Assembly (NCBI RefSeq): GCF_002934545.1
Contig: NZ_PTJA01000014.1
Span: forward strand, 62,001-126,000
From: Lacrimispora xylanisolvens
Lineage (GTDB): Bacteria; Bacillota; Clostridia; Lachnospirales; Lachnospiraceae
Direction: 5' to 3'
DNA: 64,000 bases
In this document: positions 42,764-51,500 of the stretch, piece by piece
How the letters are laid out: every line of letters starts with the position of its first letter
Position numbering within the stretch: the first letter of the stretch is position 1
The notes under the pieces: model-generated
What the model was told of the DNA's origin: nothing
The model's database searches: none
What the model saw: only the letters and a program-made list of their open reading frames with translations
Program-made: the position numbers and the translations under genes

Positions 42764-43324
42764 TTATGCCTCGTTTCTAAGTTTTCGAATGATAGTCTTA
42801 CCTATGCCGGTCAGTGCTGCAGCTAAGATGATAAAAATTACATTTACATGATAAAAGTAAGCGGCGATAAAGGAAGCTGCCATCAATATAATTAAAAGAG
42901 GATCTTTTCCCTTTACCACGTCACCTCCCATATCATAAACAACGGAAAGGATTACAGCACCAACACCTGCTGTCATACCGTTTAGCATCGCCTGAATGAT
43001 GAAATTTTCCTTAAAGGCAGTGTAAAAAAAGGATATAACAGTGAGAATAACAAAGGGAGGAATCACAGCACCTAAAACGGCGCAAATAACGCCGGGTAAT
43101 CTGGCAAGTTTATATCCCACAACAATGGCTCCGTTAACAGCAATGGCTCCTGGTGAGGACTGGGCGATGGCTACCAGGTCAAGCATTTCCTGCTGATCAA
43201 TCCAGTGAAGCTCATCTACAAATTTTTTCTTCAGCAAAGTGACAATTACATAGCCACCGCCAAAAGTAAAAGAGCTTAAATAAAGGGTTGATAAGAATAT
43301 ATTGCTTAATATTTTTTTATTCAT
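42764..43324 (-). CDS. Chromate transporter ChrA, short subunit 1
   Basis: A 186-residue single-domain ChrA protein with the same two motifs in variant form (SSFTFGGGYVIVTLLKKKF and VAIAQSSPGAIAVNGAIVVG). It is followed after 2 bases by the second subunit and its start overlaps the stop of the upstream hypothetical gene by 4 bases, so the three genes form one unit divergent from a LysR regulator. Confidence 0.88.
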   Translation of the reverse strand: MNKKILSNIFLSTLYLSSFTFGGGYVIVTLLKKKFVDELHWIDQQEMLDLVAIAQSSPGAIAVNGAIVVGYKLARLPGVICAVLGAVIPPFVILTVISFFYTAFKENFIIQAMLNGMTAGVGAVILSVVYDMGGDVVKGKDPLLIILMAASFIAAYFYHVNVIFIILAAALTGIGKTIIRKLRNEA

Positions 43325-43845
43325 CTGTGTAAGTCTCCTGTTTCCGATACAAATTCATTTTCTCTGTCTAAATATCTGCAAAAAATAAAAAGTCCCATTA
43401 GGATAAAAGGAGAAAATAACGGATCTGCCTCCACATACCAGCCCCCACCTTTTATACAGTGTACAAGCCTTGCAGCCACCCAGCTTGCCTCATCCATAAT
43501 GCAGTATTCCTGGCTGTTTCTCATAAATAAATCGTAACCTTTGTGATCCATGGTGAACTTGATCTGATTTACCTGCTGGCCATTCAGTAAAGACAGATTT
43601 TCCGGAAAGACAAGACTTCCGGATAAAATGGTCTGATTGAGAGAATCAGAAAGAATATAAATTTGTTCCTGGCTGTGTTCACCGCCCTCACAGGTTTTTA
43701 TATCTGCATATAATTTAACTCTGCCGTCAGGGGAAAGTATGGTCTTCCTTGTGGGATAATAGGGCATTTTTAAGCAGGCAAGCTTTGTGGAGGGTCTTTC
43801 ATTATCAATCATATAAAGTTTTCCCGCTTTGATTAAGTATTTCAT
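43321..43845 (-). CDS. Hypothetical protein coupled to the chromate pair
   Basis: A 174-residue protein I do not recognise. Residues 1-125 look like a run of beta strands, with YLIKAGKLYMID at the start and GYDLFMRNSQEYCIMDE in the middle, loosely like LURP-one/tubby-type barrels; residues about 145-160 (FSPFILMGLFIFCRYL) form one hydrophobic segment near the C-terminus. It would therefore be a membrane-tethered cytoplasmic protein. It is the first gene of the chromate unit, overlapping chrA by ATGA-type 4 bases, and diverges from the LysR gene. It may sense or regulate the transporter, but this is only context. Confidence 0.6.
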   Translation of the reverse strand: MKYLIKAGKLYMIDNERPSTKLACLKMPYYPTRKTILSPDGRVKLYADIKTCEGGEHSQEQIYILSDSLNQTILSGSLVFPENLSLLNGQQVNQIKFTMDHKGYDLFMRNSQEYCIMDEASWVAARLVHCIKGGGWYVEADPLFSPFILMGLFIFCRYLDRENEFVSETGDLHR

Positions 43846-43965
43846 AGAAGTTTCCTTTCCGGTTGTTTATTCCTTTACCAGTATAGCACTTGATGGTTTA
43901 TAATTAAAATAGTATAATTTTATCAAAAACATATGATATTAGCTATGATAACAGGAGGTATCCCT

Positions 43966-44877
43966 ATGTCCATACGCCATCTGCGCATATTTCTTACTGT
44001 GTGTGAATGCAATAACAGTATAACCAGAGCAGCGAAAAAACTATATATGACCCAGCCATCCGTTTCTGTAGCCATACAGGAGCTTGAAAAATATTATGGG
44101 ATTGTGTTATTTGACCGCATATCCAGAAGGCTTTATCTGACTGAGGCGGGCAGACAGTTTCTGGAATATGCCCAGCGTATATTTGCCCTCCTTGATGATA
44201 TGGAGAAGGGGATCAGAAACTGGGATACCATCGGTGTGCTGCGGGTCGGAGCAAGTATCACCATTGGTTCCCAGTTCATGCCAAGTTATGTGGAAAAATT
44301 TTCAGCAATGTATCCCGAAGCGGACGTGCAGGTGTTTATCGGAACTTCCCATCAGCTGGAGCAGAAGCTTCTAAATAATGAACTGGATTTTGCACTGGTG
44401 GAGCGGCCGGTTCATGAAAGCTCTCTGTTAGCTGAGCCTTATATGGAAGATTCCCTTGCAGTCATTGCTCCCGGCCGTCACCCCTATTACCAGGGACAGG
44501 TGCTGAAAAAGGAAGAGTTAAGCGGACAGAAATTTCTTCTGCGTGAACATGGGAGCGGGACCAGGGAGCTGTTTGAAGAAGTGATGGAAAAATCGGGTAT
44601 TACGATAAAGCCAGTATGGGAGGGAATGAGTACAACCGCACTGGTCAATGCAGTTATTCATGGACTTGGAATTGCCGTTGTGCCAAAGCGCATGGTTTCC
44701 GGTCCATTGGAGAAAAATCTGGTTTACCAGGTGGAAATAGAGGATGCGGAATTTAAACGGTACTTCTATATCGTCCATCACAAAGACAAGCTTTTAACCA
44801 GGACGATTCATGAATTCATTGATCTTTGCAGGTGTTACGAGCTGGACTTCCCCATGCCAAAATACAATGGACTATAA
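43966..44877 (+). CDS. LysR-family transcriptional regulator
   Basis: A 303-residue regulator with a LysR helix-turn-helix (residues 2-60, SITRAAKKLYMTQPSVSVAIQELEKYYG) and a two-lobed effector domain (about 88-290). I use ATG 43966, preceded by ACAGGAGG; the longer frame from 43933 lacks a site. It diverges from the chromate unit, and the 120-base gap holds two TATAATT direct repeats 14 bases apart within a TTGAT...ATCAA frame, a possible binding site. It probably controls the chromate genes in response to an anion or metabolite. Confidence 0.88.
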   Translation: MSIRHLRIFLTVCECNNSITRAAKKLYMTQPSVSVAIQELEKYYGIVLFDRISRRLYLTEAGRQFLEYAQRIFALLDDMEKGIRNWDTIGVLRVGASITIGSQFMPSYVEKFSAMYPEADVQVFIGTSHQLEQKLLNNELDFALVERPVHESSLLAEPYMEDSLAVIAPGRHPYYQGQVLKKEELSGQKFLLREHGSGTRELFEEVMEKSGITIKPVWEGMSTTALVNAVIHGLGIAVVPKRMVSGPLEKNLVYQVEIEDAEFKRYFYIVHHKDKLLTRTIHEFIDLCRCYELDFPMPKYNGL

Positions 44878-45065
44878 AAAACACGGGACATTCCATCGGA
44901 GGGATGCTGGAAACCGCAATGACTTCCATGGAGGTTCCGGCCAAAGAGATGGGAGAAGAGGTTACCAGGATGATTGTTTCCGACATTGAAGGTGGGGCGG
45001 ATAAAAAAAACAGCCCGTTTCACAAAGTATTTGAAGCTTCTCTTATTGAGAGAGAAACAACTTAG
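44878..45065 (+). pseudogene. Remnant of a LacI-family regulator (C-terminal tail only)
   Basis: The frame from about 44878 to the stop at 45065 encodes roughly 60 residues that match the last part of LacI-family proteins: a MTSMEVPAKEMGEEVTRMI segment, then a loop, then KVFEASLIERETT, the usual final strand and tail. There is no DNA-binding or core ligand domain and no start with a ribosome site, so it is a decayed end of a lost gene. It starts right at the LysR stop, suggesting that the deletion junction lies there. Homology was judged by eye. Confidence 0.65.
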
Positions 45066-45079
45066 ACCTTTAAACGGGC
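45003..45079 (-). terminator. Possible minus-strand terminator for lgt
   Basis: AAACGGGC (45072-45079) and GCCCGTTT (45013-45020) form an 8-bp stem around a 51-base loop; on the minus strand the stem is followed by eight U residues (45010-45003). The long loop lowers confidence. Confidence 0.4.
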
Positions 45080-45091
45080 ATAGGATCAGGT

Positions 45092-45853
45092 TTATGACAG
45101 CTGGTTCTTATTTTTTCCGGATTTCCACAAAAGGATAAAACCTGCAAGAGCTACAAACAGGGAGATAAACTGGGAAGTTGATAAGCTTCCAACAGAACCC
45201 CTGATTAAATCACCCCGGTAAAATTCAATTGCGAATCTCCCCAGGCTGTAAAAAATCAGATAGAAAGCGCTGACTCTTCCGGCAGGGGGATTGTTCCGTG
45301 CCAGTGCCAGCAGTACAAGAAAGTTGGCAAAGTCAAAAACACTGGATACAATCTGAGTCGGCAGCAGCGGGATTCCGTTCGGTGCAAACTGAGAACTCTG
45401 AAAGGTTATGGAAAAAGGTCCGGAGGTCTGACGCCCATAACAGCAGCCGGCAAGAAGACATCCGATTCTTCCAAACCCCTGTGCCAGGGCAATTGACGGA
45501 ACTACAAGATCCAGATAACGGATTGGACTTATTTTCTTTATACGGCAGTAAATAAATCCGGCACCAATTCCCCCGATGATTCCTCCATACACCACAAATC
45601 CGGTTGAGATATCAAGTAAAAGTCTGGGATTACTTCTGATTTCATCTAATATTGTAACGTAGTAAAGAAGCTTGGCACAGACAAGACCGCCCCCGGCTCC
45701 CAGGATAAGCAGATAGAATAAGTGATCCGGTTCCAGCCCTGCCTTTTTGGCGCGGTATTCTGCTGTTAAGTAGGCTGCCGCAATTCCAATGCCGATCATC
45801 AGACCGTATCCGTGAAACGTAAAACCCCCGATGGAGAATAAATCGTTATACAT
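45092..45853 (-). CDS. lgt: Prolipoprotein diacylglyceryl transferase
   Basis: A 253-residue membrane enzyme that adds diacylglycerol to the lipobox cysteine of prolipoproteins. It has about seven hydrophobic segments, HGYGLMIGIGIAAAYL near the start (with the conserved His), YGGIIGG near residue 90, and the signature-like GFGRIGCLLAGCCYGRQTSGP near residues 125-145. That GCCYG version is common in a divergent Lgt group of Firmicutes, so a second, standard lgt may exist elsewhere. GAAGGAAG precedes the ATG. It lies downstream of splB on the same strand, after a hairpin. Confidence 0.87.
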   Translation of the reverse strand: MYNDLFSIGGFTFHGYGLMIGIGIAAAYLTAEYRAKKAGLEPDHLFYLLILGAGGGLVCAKLLYYVTILDEIRSNPRLLLDISTGFVVYGGIIGGIGAGFIYCRIKKISPIRYLDLVVPSIALAQGFGRIGCLLAGCCYGRQTSGPFSITFQSSQFAPNGIPLLPTQIVSSVFDFANFLVLLALARNNPPAGRVSAFYLIFYSLGRFAIEFYRGDLIRGSVGSLSTSQFISLFVALAGFILLWKSGKNKNQLS

Positions 45854-45925
45854 GGTTATCTTCCTTCTTTTATCTTTAGAATAAAAACGAAGTTATTATA
45901 CCATATCTTTTCATACATTGCAAAG

Positions 45926-45941
45926 AAAGCCGAAAGGCTTT
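45926..45941 (-). terminator. Hairpin after splB
   Basis: AAAGCC-GAAA-GGCTTT, four bases beyond the splB stop; read leftwards it is followed by CTTTGC. A short terminator with a tetraloop. Confidence 0.55.
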
Positions 45942-45945
45942 GGTA

Positions 45946-46941
45946 TCACACAATATATAAAATGGTCATTTCCTTTAATTTTTCATTCATCTGCTGCCTT
46001 AAAAACAGCTCCCCATCTTCTCTTAAATCATTTTTGTAACAATATTTCCCCCTGCCTCTTCCTGTCATTAAGTCTTTGTCATAAAGCTTTCCTGCGTCAG
46101 GAAATGCCTCACTGTTAATGGCATTGTGGACAAAGCTGTAAGTCATGAAAATTATTTCAACCAGAGCGGTCCGCTTTACCTTTTCGCTTAACTGCATGGA
46201 AAGAATTGTAATCAGTTCGGAATAAAGCTGTTTCCAGTCATCCGTTAATATGACAGGTGCAATAAGGATTCCAACCCGGTAACCGGCGTCACACATTTTG
46301 TTTAATGCGGTAATTCTTGCATTTAATCCGGAAGTTCCAGGTTCAAATCTGGTTATAATGGACTGGGGATTCACGCTCATACGCATGATAATGCGTCCTC
46401 TGTGATTTAAATCAAGAAGAGGGTCCACCTGGTTAAATTTAGTGGGAAAGGTTAAAAAGCCTTTGTCTGTTTTTCCAAACTGTTCAATGGTCCATGATAA
46501 ATTGCCGGTAATCGTATTTTCCAGAACCAGATCACTGTTACTGCCAATCTCATAAGTGTTGTCTTTTACGGATTTAGCCTGATGATTGATTATTTTATTC
46601 AGCATCTGTTCCCGGTTTACAAACAGGCGCAGATAAGAACACTTATTGTAGTTGCAGACCAGATAACAGTAGTGGCACATGGCAGTACAGCCGGATGAAG
46701 TATAAGGAACAAGATAATCTGAAACTTTATGGTTTGGAACGTAGTTATGGGTTTTTCTGACTCCAATGACCAGCAGCCGTTTTAGTTCAGGGAAATCCTT
46801 GTTGGGCCGGGTGCGCAGTTCATCTATTTTATTATGGCTTTCAATGGGAATCCATGGTATATCTTTATATTTCTCTTTCAATAATCCACCTAACTCATAG
46901 TTCATGGAATCTGGTTCAAAATAAATTTTATCTGGAAACAT
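45946..46941 (-). CDS. splB: Spore photoproduct lyase
   Basis: A 331-residue radical SAM enzyme that reverses the spore-specific thymine dimer in DNA during germination. The cluster cysteines are Cys85, Cys89 and Cys92 in SSGCTAMCHYCYLVC, and the surrounding TKGCTAMCxYCYL pattern is diagnostic. Length and C-terminal RGKYCYKNDL segment fit the clostridial form. AGGAGG precedes the ATG, and a sigma-G-type promoter stands just upstream, consistent with expression in the forespore. It is the clearest sign that the organism forms spores. Confidence 0.92.
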   Translation of the reverse strand: MFPDKIYFEPDSMNYELGGLLKEKYKDIPWIPIESHNKIDELRTRPNKDFPELKRLLVIGVRKTHNYVPNHKVSDYLVPYTSSGCTAMCHYCYLVCNYNKCSYLRLFVNREQMLNKIINHQAKSVKDNTYEIGSNSDLVLENTITGNLSWTIEQFGKTDKGFLTFPTKFNQVDPLLDLNHRGRIIMRMSVNPQSIITRFEPGTSGLNARITALNKMCDAGYRVGILIAPVILTDDWKQLYSELITILSMQLSEKVKRTALVEIIFMTYSFVHNAINSEAFPDAGKLYDKDLMTGRGRGKYCYKNDLREDGELFLRQQMNEKLKEMTILYIV

Positions 46942-46965
46942 ATTGGTTAACCTCCTGTTTCCATT

Positions 46966-46995
46966 TATTATGCGGAGAAAAAATCGGGATATTCC
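46966..46995 (-). promoter_or_regulatory. Sigma-G-type promoter of splB
   Basis: On the minus strand GGAATA (46995-46990), 17 bases, CATAATA (46972-46966) fits the forespore sigma-G consensus. The expected start near 46959 gives a short leader with AGGAGG at 46956-46951. Confidence 0.7.
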
Positions 46996-47069
46996 ATGTA
47001 AAAATGCACAAAAAAACGACTAAAATCTGTATGATATTACAAAAATTCAATAACGATCATATAAAAGAT

Positions 47070-47083
47070 AAACGAACATATAA
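47070..47083. promoter_or_regulatory. DeoR-type box 1 of the ula operon
   Basis: AAACGAACATATAA, six bases before the -35 of the ulaG promoter. It shares AAACGAACATA with boxes at 47133 and 50587. Confidence 0.6.
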
Positions 47084-47088
47084 TCCTA

Positions 47089-47117
47089 TTGAAAATCAAC
47101 TTTAATCATGATAATAT
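47089..47117 (+). promoter_or_regulatory. Promoter of the ulaG operon
   Basis: TTGAAA (47089-47094), 17 bases, TAATAT (47112-47117), flanked on both sides by DeoR-type boxes. Confidence 0.65.
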
Positions 47118-47130
47118 GGCATTACAGAAA

Positions 47131-47146
47131 CAAAACGAACATAAAA
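47131..47146. promoter_or_regulatory. DeoR-type box 2 of the ula operon
   Basis: CAAAACGAACATAAAA lies just after the expected transcription start. The identical 16 bases recur at 50585-50600 before the DeoR gene. Confidence 0.7.
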
Positions 47147-47177
47147 AACCGGCATTAAGATCAAAGGAGAAGGTAGT

Positions 47178-48281
47178 ATGAGCAAGGTGAGTGAAACGAC
47201 CAGAGAATCATGGATCATGAGCACGTTTCCAGAGTGGGGAACCTGGCTGAATGAAGAGATTGAAAGCGAGGAAGTAAAACCCGGCACTGTGGCAATGTGG
47301 TGGTTAGGCTGTACAGGAATCTGGTTTAAAACACCAGGCGGTTGTAATTTAACCATTGACTTATGGTGTGGAAACGGAAAACGTACTCATGGAGACGGAA
47401 GGATGGCAGAAGGGCATCAGATGGCTAATATGTGTGGTGCCAGAAAGATGCAGCCCAATTTAAGAGCAGTACCTTTTGTCATTGATCCATTTGCCATCAA
47501 AAAGGTGGATGGAGTTTTGGCAACTCATTATCATCAGGATCACATGAGCGCGGAGTATGCGGCTCACGTCATTCAAAGCGGTATGACCACCACTGACGAG
47601 AATGGAAATGAGATTCCGGTTCCATTTATCGGTCCTTTAAAATCCGTGGAAACCTGGATCAAATGGGGAGTTCCAAAAGAACGGTGTAAGGTAGTGCGTC
47701 CGGGAGACACCATAAAGATCAGGGACGTGGAAATCGTAGTGCTTGATTCCTTTGACAGAACCTGTCTTGTAACAACGGACTCCACCGGAGCGGACAGAGA
47801 AGAACTGACCGGAATCTGCCCCACCGATATGGACGATAAAGCGGTCAATTACTTAATAAAAACGCCAGGTGGCAATATCTATCACAGCGGTGATTCCCAT
47901 TATTCCATCTATTTTGCAAAGCATGGAAAGGATCACAAGGTTGATGTGGCATTTGGCTCCTATGGAGAAAATCCGGTAGGTATGGCGGATAAGATGACCT
48001 CCTGCGATGTACTTCGCATGGCGGAGGCATTAAACTGTGATGTGGTGATTCCCATTCACTATGATGTGTGGAGCAACTTTATGGCTGATGTCAACGAAAT
48101 CCGGGTGCTTTATGATATGAAAAAGGACCGTCTGGATTACCGGTTCCATCCGTTCTTCTGGGAAGTAGGCGGAAAATATGTCTATCCAACAGACAGAGAG
48201 AAAAAAGCCTATCATCACCCCAGAGGATTTGAGGACTGCTTTGAAGCTCCTCAGAACATACCATTTCGGTCCTGTTTATAG
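47178..48281 (+). CDS. ulaG: L-ascorbate-6-phosphate lactonase
   Basis: A 367-residue metallo-beta-lactamase-fold enzyme that opens the lactone of ascorbate 6-phosphate, giving 3-keto-gulonate 6-phosphate. The metal motif is His117-x-His119-x-Asp121-His122 in [11 protein letters not shown], and the start [27 protein letters not shown] plus the [10 protein letters not shown] segment are diagnostic of UlaG. GGAGAAGG precedes the ATG. It opens the ula operon under the DeoR-type boxes. Confidence 0.93.
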   Translation: MSKVSETTRESWIMSTFPEWGTWLNEEIESEEVKPGTVAMWWLGCTGIWFKTPGGCNLTIDLWCGNGKRTHGDGRMAEGHQMANMCGARKMQPNLRAVPFVIDPFAIKKVDGVLATHYHQDHMSAEYAAHVIQSGMTTTDENGNEIPVPFIGPLKSVETWIKWGVPKERCKVVRPGDTIKIRDVEIVVLDSFDRTCLVTTDSTGADREELTGICPTDMDDKAVNYLIKTPGGNIYHSGDSHYSIYFAKHGKDHKVDVAFGSYGENPVGMADKMTSCDVLRMAEALNCDVVIPIHYDVWSNFMADVNEIRVLYDMKKDRLDYRFHPFFWEVGGKYVYPTDREKKAYHHPRGFEDCFEAPQNIPFRSCL

Positions 48282-48301
48282 ATAATCGGGGAGGGTTCGT
48301 C

Positions 48302-48763
48302 ATGCTGTTAAAAGAGTTTGTAGAACTGGGGCATTATAAATTCGCGGAGGAAGCGGCAAGCTGGGAGGATGCGGTCCGGATGAGCTGTGAGACCTTAGAG
48401 GCGGATGGAACTGTTGAGGCAGATTATAAGGAAGAAATCATTGAATGCATCAGGAAATATGGACCTTATATTATCATCATGCCAAATGTAGCCATGCCGC
48501 ATTCTCAGGAAGGTGCAAAAGGGGTGCACAAAACTGCGATCGGATTTATGAAGCTGAATAAGCCGGTCAGCTTTGAGCCGGGAGATGTGGAAAAGGATGC
48601 AAGGCTTTTCTTTACTCTTGCTTCCTGTAATCCGGAGCAGCATTTGGTAAATATGACAAGGCTGTCAGAACTGTTAATGAATGAAGGGGCGGTGGAAGCA
48701 CTGTTAAGTGCCAATTCACCGGAGGATTTAATTAAAATCCAGAGCGATTATCTGGATTCATAA
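48302..48763 (+). CDS. ulaC: PTS EIIA, ascorbate type
   Basis: A 153-residue EIIA of the mannitol/fructose-ascorbate fold with phospho-acceptor His67 in NVAMPHSQEG. It passes phosphate from HPr to the UlaB-type EIIB encoded two genes downstream. GGGAGGG precedes the ATG. Confidence 0.9.
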   Translation: MLLKEFVELGHYKFAEEAASWEDAVRMSCETLEADGTVEADYKEEIIECIRKYGPYIIIMPNVAMPHSQEGAKGVHKTAIGFMKLNKPVSFEPGDVEKDARLFFTLASCNPEQHLVNMTRLSELLMNEGAVEALLSANSPEDLIKIQSDYLDS

Positions 48764-48778
48764 TGGGGAGGGTTTCTT

Positions 48779-50257
48779 ATGGATATTTTATTAAAGATCT
48801 GGTCGTATTTTGCAGTCAATGTATTACAGCAGCCGGCTTTTATGATTGGTCTGATCGTTATGATCGGTTACGTGCTGCTTGGAAAACCCTGGTATGATGT
48901 TCTTGCCGGCGTAATTAAGGCAATCGTAGGTTATCTGATTCTGACAGTGGGTTCCGGGGGCTTAGTCAATAATTTCCGTCCTGTGCTTGTGGGTCTGAAA
49001 GATCGTTTCAATATGAACGCAATGGTAATTGACCCTTACTTTGGACAAAATGCAGTAACAGCAGGGGTGGAAGAAGTGTTTGGTAAAGCATTTGGCAATG
49101 CCATGATTCTGCTTTTAATCGCGTTCATTGTAAATATTCTACTGGTCCGTTTCAGTAAGGTGACCAAGTTAAGAGCCCTGTTTACCACTGGTCATGTACA
49201 GGTACAGCAGGCAGCTACCGCTTACTGGCTCATCCTCTTTGCCTGCCCGTTTTTATTAAACAATAACGTTGCCCTTCTGGTAGTAATGGCACTGATTCTT
49301 GGAGCTTACTGGGCAGTGGGTTCAAACTTAACCATCAAGCCCTGTCAGGAACTGACCGATGGTGCAGGCTTCTGTCTGGCACATCAGCAGATGTTTGGTA
49401 TTGCATTTAATACATGGCTGGCAGAAAAGCTGTTCGGCAAAAGGAAAAACGGGAAAGAAATTAAGAAGATAGACGAGATCGAACTTCCCGGATTCATGTC
49501 CATATTCAATGAAAACATGGTATGTACCTCCATACTGATGATCGTTTTCTTCGGAGCAATTCTGTGTATTTTAGGAAGGGAATATCTGGTGGAACAAAAG
49601 TTCATGAAAGAGGGCGCCAGCATGGTCTTCTATGTCATTCAGACCTGCCTTTATTTCTCTGTTTACCTGGCAATCCTTCAGCTGGGAGTCAGAACCTTCG
49701 TCACTGAGCTGACCGCTTCCTTCCAGGGAATTGCAGATAAGCTCCTTCCTGGATCCCTTCCCGGAGTTGACTGTGCAGTTGTATTCGGGTTTGGTTCTGC
49801 CAATGCGGTACCTCTTGGTTTCCTTGCAGGCTTTGCCGGTCAGATTCTGGCAATCATCGCACTGATTGTTTTAAAGAGCCCGGTTCTTGTAATCTGCGGT
49901 TTCGTTCCTGTATTCTTTGATAATGCAACCATTGCCGTATTTGCCAATGAAAAAGGCGGAATTAAAGCAGCACTTTTGTTGCCGTTCTTCTCTGGTATCT
50001 GTCAGGTGTTCGGGTCAGCAATTATTGCAGGCTGGGTTGGAATGGCAGCTTATGGCGGATACTTAGGTATGTGGGACTGGGCTGTTGTATGGCCGGTTAT
50101 GACAGCAGTCATGAAGTTCTTAAGCTATGCCGGAGTGCTGATTGTAGTGGTTGTTTTACTGGCGATTCCCCAGATTCAGTATCGGAAGGATAAAAAAGGT
50201 TATTTCCTTATTACAGAAAATTACGAAGCCTATAAAGAATTAAAAGGAGTTAAATAG
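48779..50257 (+). CDS. ulaA: PTS EIIC, ascorbate type
   Basis: A 492-residue membrane permease of the UlaA family, longer than the paralogue at 18891 (426 residues) mainly through internal and C-terminal extensions. Visible hallmarks are KAIVGYLILTVGSGGLV near residue 45, LAHQQMFGI near 200, and ASFQGIADKLLPGSLPGVDCAVVFGFGSANAVPLGFLAG near residues 315-355. It imports ascorbate while EIIB phosphorylates it. GGGAGGG precedes the ATG. Confidence 0.9.
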   Translation: MDILLKIWSYFAVNVLQQPAFMIGLIVMIGYVLLGKPWYDVLAGVIKAIVGYLILTVGSGGLVNNFRPVLVGLKDRFNMNAMVIDPYFGQNAVTAGVEEVFGKAFGNAMILLLIAFIVNILLVRFSKVTKLRALFTTGHVQVQQAATAYWLILFACPFLLNNNVALLVVMALILGAYWAVGSNLTIKPCQELTDGAGFCLAHQQMFGIAFNTWLAEKLFGKRKNGKEIKKIDEIELPGFMSIFNENMVCTSILMIVFFGAILCILGREYLVEQKFMKEGASMVFYVIQTCLYFSVYLAILQLGVRTFVTELTASFQGIADKLLPGSLPGVDCAVVFGFGSANAVPLGFLAGFAGQILAIIALIVLKSPVLVICGFVPVFFDNATIAVFANEKGGIKAALLLPFFSGICQVFGSAIIAGWVGMAAYGGYLGMWDWAVVWPVMTAVMKFLSYAGVLIVVVVLLAIPQIQYRKDKKGYFLITENYEAYKELKGVK

Positions 50258-50274
50258 AAGTCAGGAGAAGGAAT

Positions 50275-50577
50275 ATGTCAAAAGAAAATATGAGTTTTAT
50301 GGTTTGCTGTGCCAATGGGGCCGGCTCCAGTCTGATGATGAAAATGACAATGCAGAAGGTACTTGATAAGGCGGGAATAAAGCCCACCAAAGTTCATCAC
50401 TGCGCCTTATCGGAAGGAAAAACGGCAGCCGCTCAGTACGATGTTGTCTTTTGCGCACAGAATTTTGTCAGTATGTTTAAAGGGGCACAGGAAAAAGGGA
50501 CTCTGGTGATTGGCCTTAGAAATATCATGTCTCCCCAGGAGATGGAACAAAAAATGAAGGAAAATGGAATTCTTTAA
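50275..50577 (+). CDS. ulaB: PTS EIIB, ascorbate type
   Basis: A 100-residue EIIB with phospho-acceptor Cys12 in MVCCANGAGSSLMMKM. It belongs to the set ulaC-ulaA-ulaB. AGGAGAAGGA precedes the ATG. After its stop a new promoter drives the DeoR gene. Confidence 0.9.
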   Translation: MSKENMSFMVCCANGAGSSLMMKMTMQKVLDKAGIKPTKVHHCALSEGKTAAAQYDVVFCAQNFVSMFKGAQEKGTLVIGLRNIMSPQEMEQKMKENGIL

Positions 50578-50584
50578 TTTCAAT

Positions 50585-50632
50585 CAAAACGAACATAAAA
50601 TAAGTGACACAGGCTTCTGAACAGGCTATAAT
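50585..50632 (+). promoter_or_regulatory. Promoter and DeoR box 3 before the DeoR gene
   Basis: The 16-base box CAAAACGAACATAAAA (50585-50600) stands 3 bases before GTGACA (50604-50609), which is 17 bases from TATAAT (50627-50632). The regulator gene thus has its own, probably autoregulated, promoter inside the operon. Confidence 0.75.
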
Positions 50633-50674
50633 GAGGATAAAGAATCATATCTTTATGAGTTGAGAGGGAAAACA

Positions 50675-51436
50675 ATGAAAAAAGACAGAGCTTGTGTTGA
50701 GAACAGAAGGAGCCGCATCCTGGAACTGATGGAGAAAAATCCCAGGGTGCGGGTAGATGAACTGGCGGAAGCATTAGAGGTTTCACTGATTACCATACGC
50801 AGGGATTTGCAGTATTTAGAAGATAAGAAGCTTCTTGTACGCACCCATGGAGGCGCCATTGCTTCCGGCAGTCCAGTGGATGAGGTTTCCTTATACAGGA
50901 GACTGATTGCTGAATTTGCTGCGAAGTTTGTAGCCGATAATGATACGCTGTTTATTAATACCAGCAGCAATGCATTAAAAATACTGGAATACATTAACTG
51001 TTCCAATGTAACCGTCATTACCAATAACGGAAAAGCCATTCACTGTGAGCATTCCCAGGAAGTAAACGTGGTGCTGACAGGCGGTGAACTGCGCTATCCA
51101 AAAGAAGCTATGGTAGGAGATTTTGCATTACGCAATTTACAGACAATTTACGCGAAGAAAGCATTTATCGGCTGTTCCGGTATCAGCGGGGAAAACGGCA
51201 TGACAACAGAGATCTTCAACGAGGTCAGTATCAATGAAATGATGGCAGGCCATGCAACCCAGGCTGTCTATGTCCTGGCGGATCACACAAAGATCGGGAA
51301 AAACAGCAGCTTTGTCAGCTGCCCCATTGAAAAAATCAAGTGTTTAATTACCGATGAAAAAGCATCATCAGAAGCTCTGGATCTGATCAGGGAAAAAGGG
51401 GTGGAAGTGTTTGTAGTCCACCGGTCAGATTTTTAA
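50675..51436 (+). CDS. DeoR/GlpR-family regulator of the ula operon
   Basis: A 253-residue repressor: N-terminal DeoR helix-turn-helix (residues about 8-62, RVDELAEALEVSLITIRRDLQYLE) with the usual LLVRTHGGA after it, and a C-terminal sugar-phosphate-binding domain (about 75-245) with VITNNGKAI and VLADHTKIGKNS. I chose ATG 50675 over TTG 50660. It should bind the AAACGAACATA boxes and release them on sensing ascorbate 6-phosphate or a product, as UlaR does in enterobacteria. Confidence 0.9.
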   Translation: MKKDRACVENRRSRILELMEKNPRVRVDELAEALEVSLITIRRDLQYLEDKKLLVRTHGGAIASGSPVDEVSLYRRLIAEFAAKFVADNDTLFINTSSNALKILEYINCSNVTVITNNGKAIHCEHSQEVNVVLTGGELRYPKEAMVGDFALRNLQTIYAKKAFIGCSGISGENGMTTEIFNEVSINEMMAGHATQAVYVLADHTKIGKNSSFVSCPIEKIKCLITDEKASSEALDLIREKGVEVFVVHRSDF

Positions 51437-51500
51437 ATCAATCATAGTGGAACAATGCCCGGGCGTCCATGTTGATTGCATCTTTCGTGGAGGCAAATTT

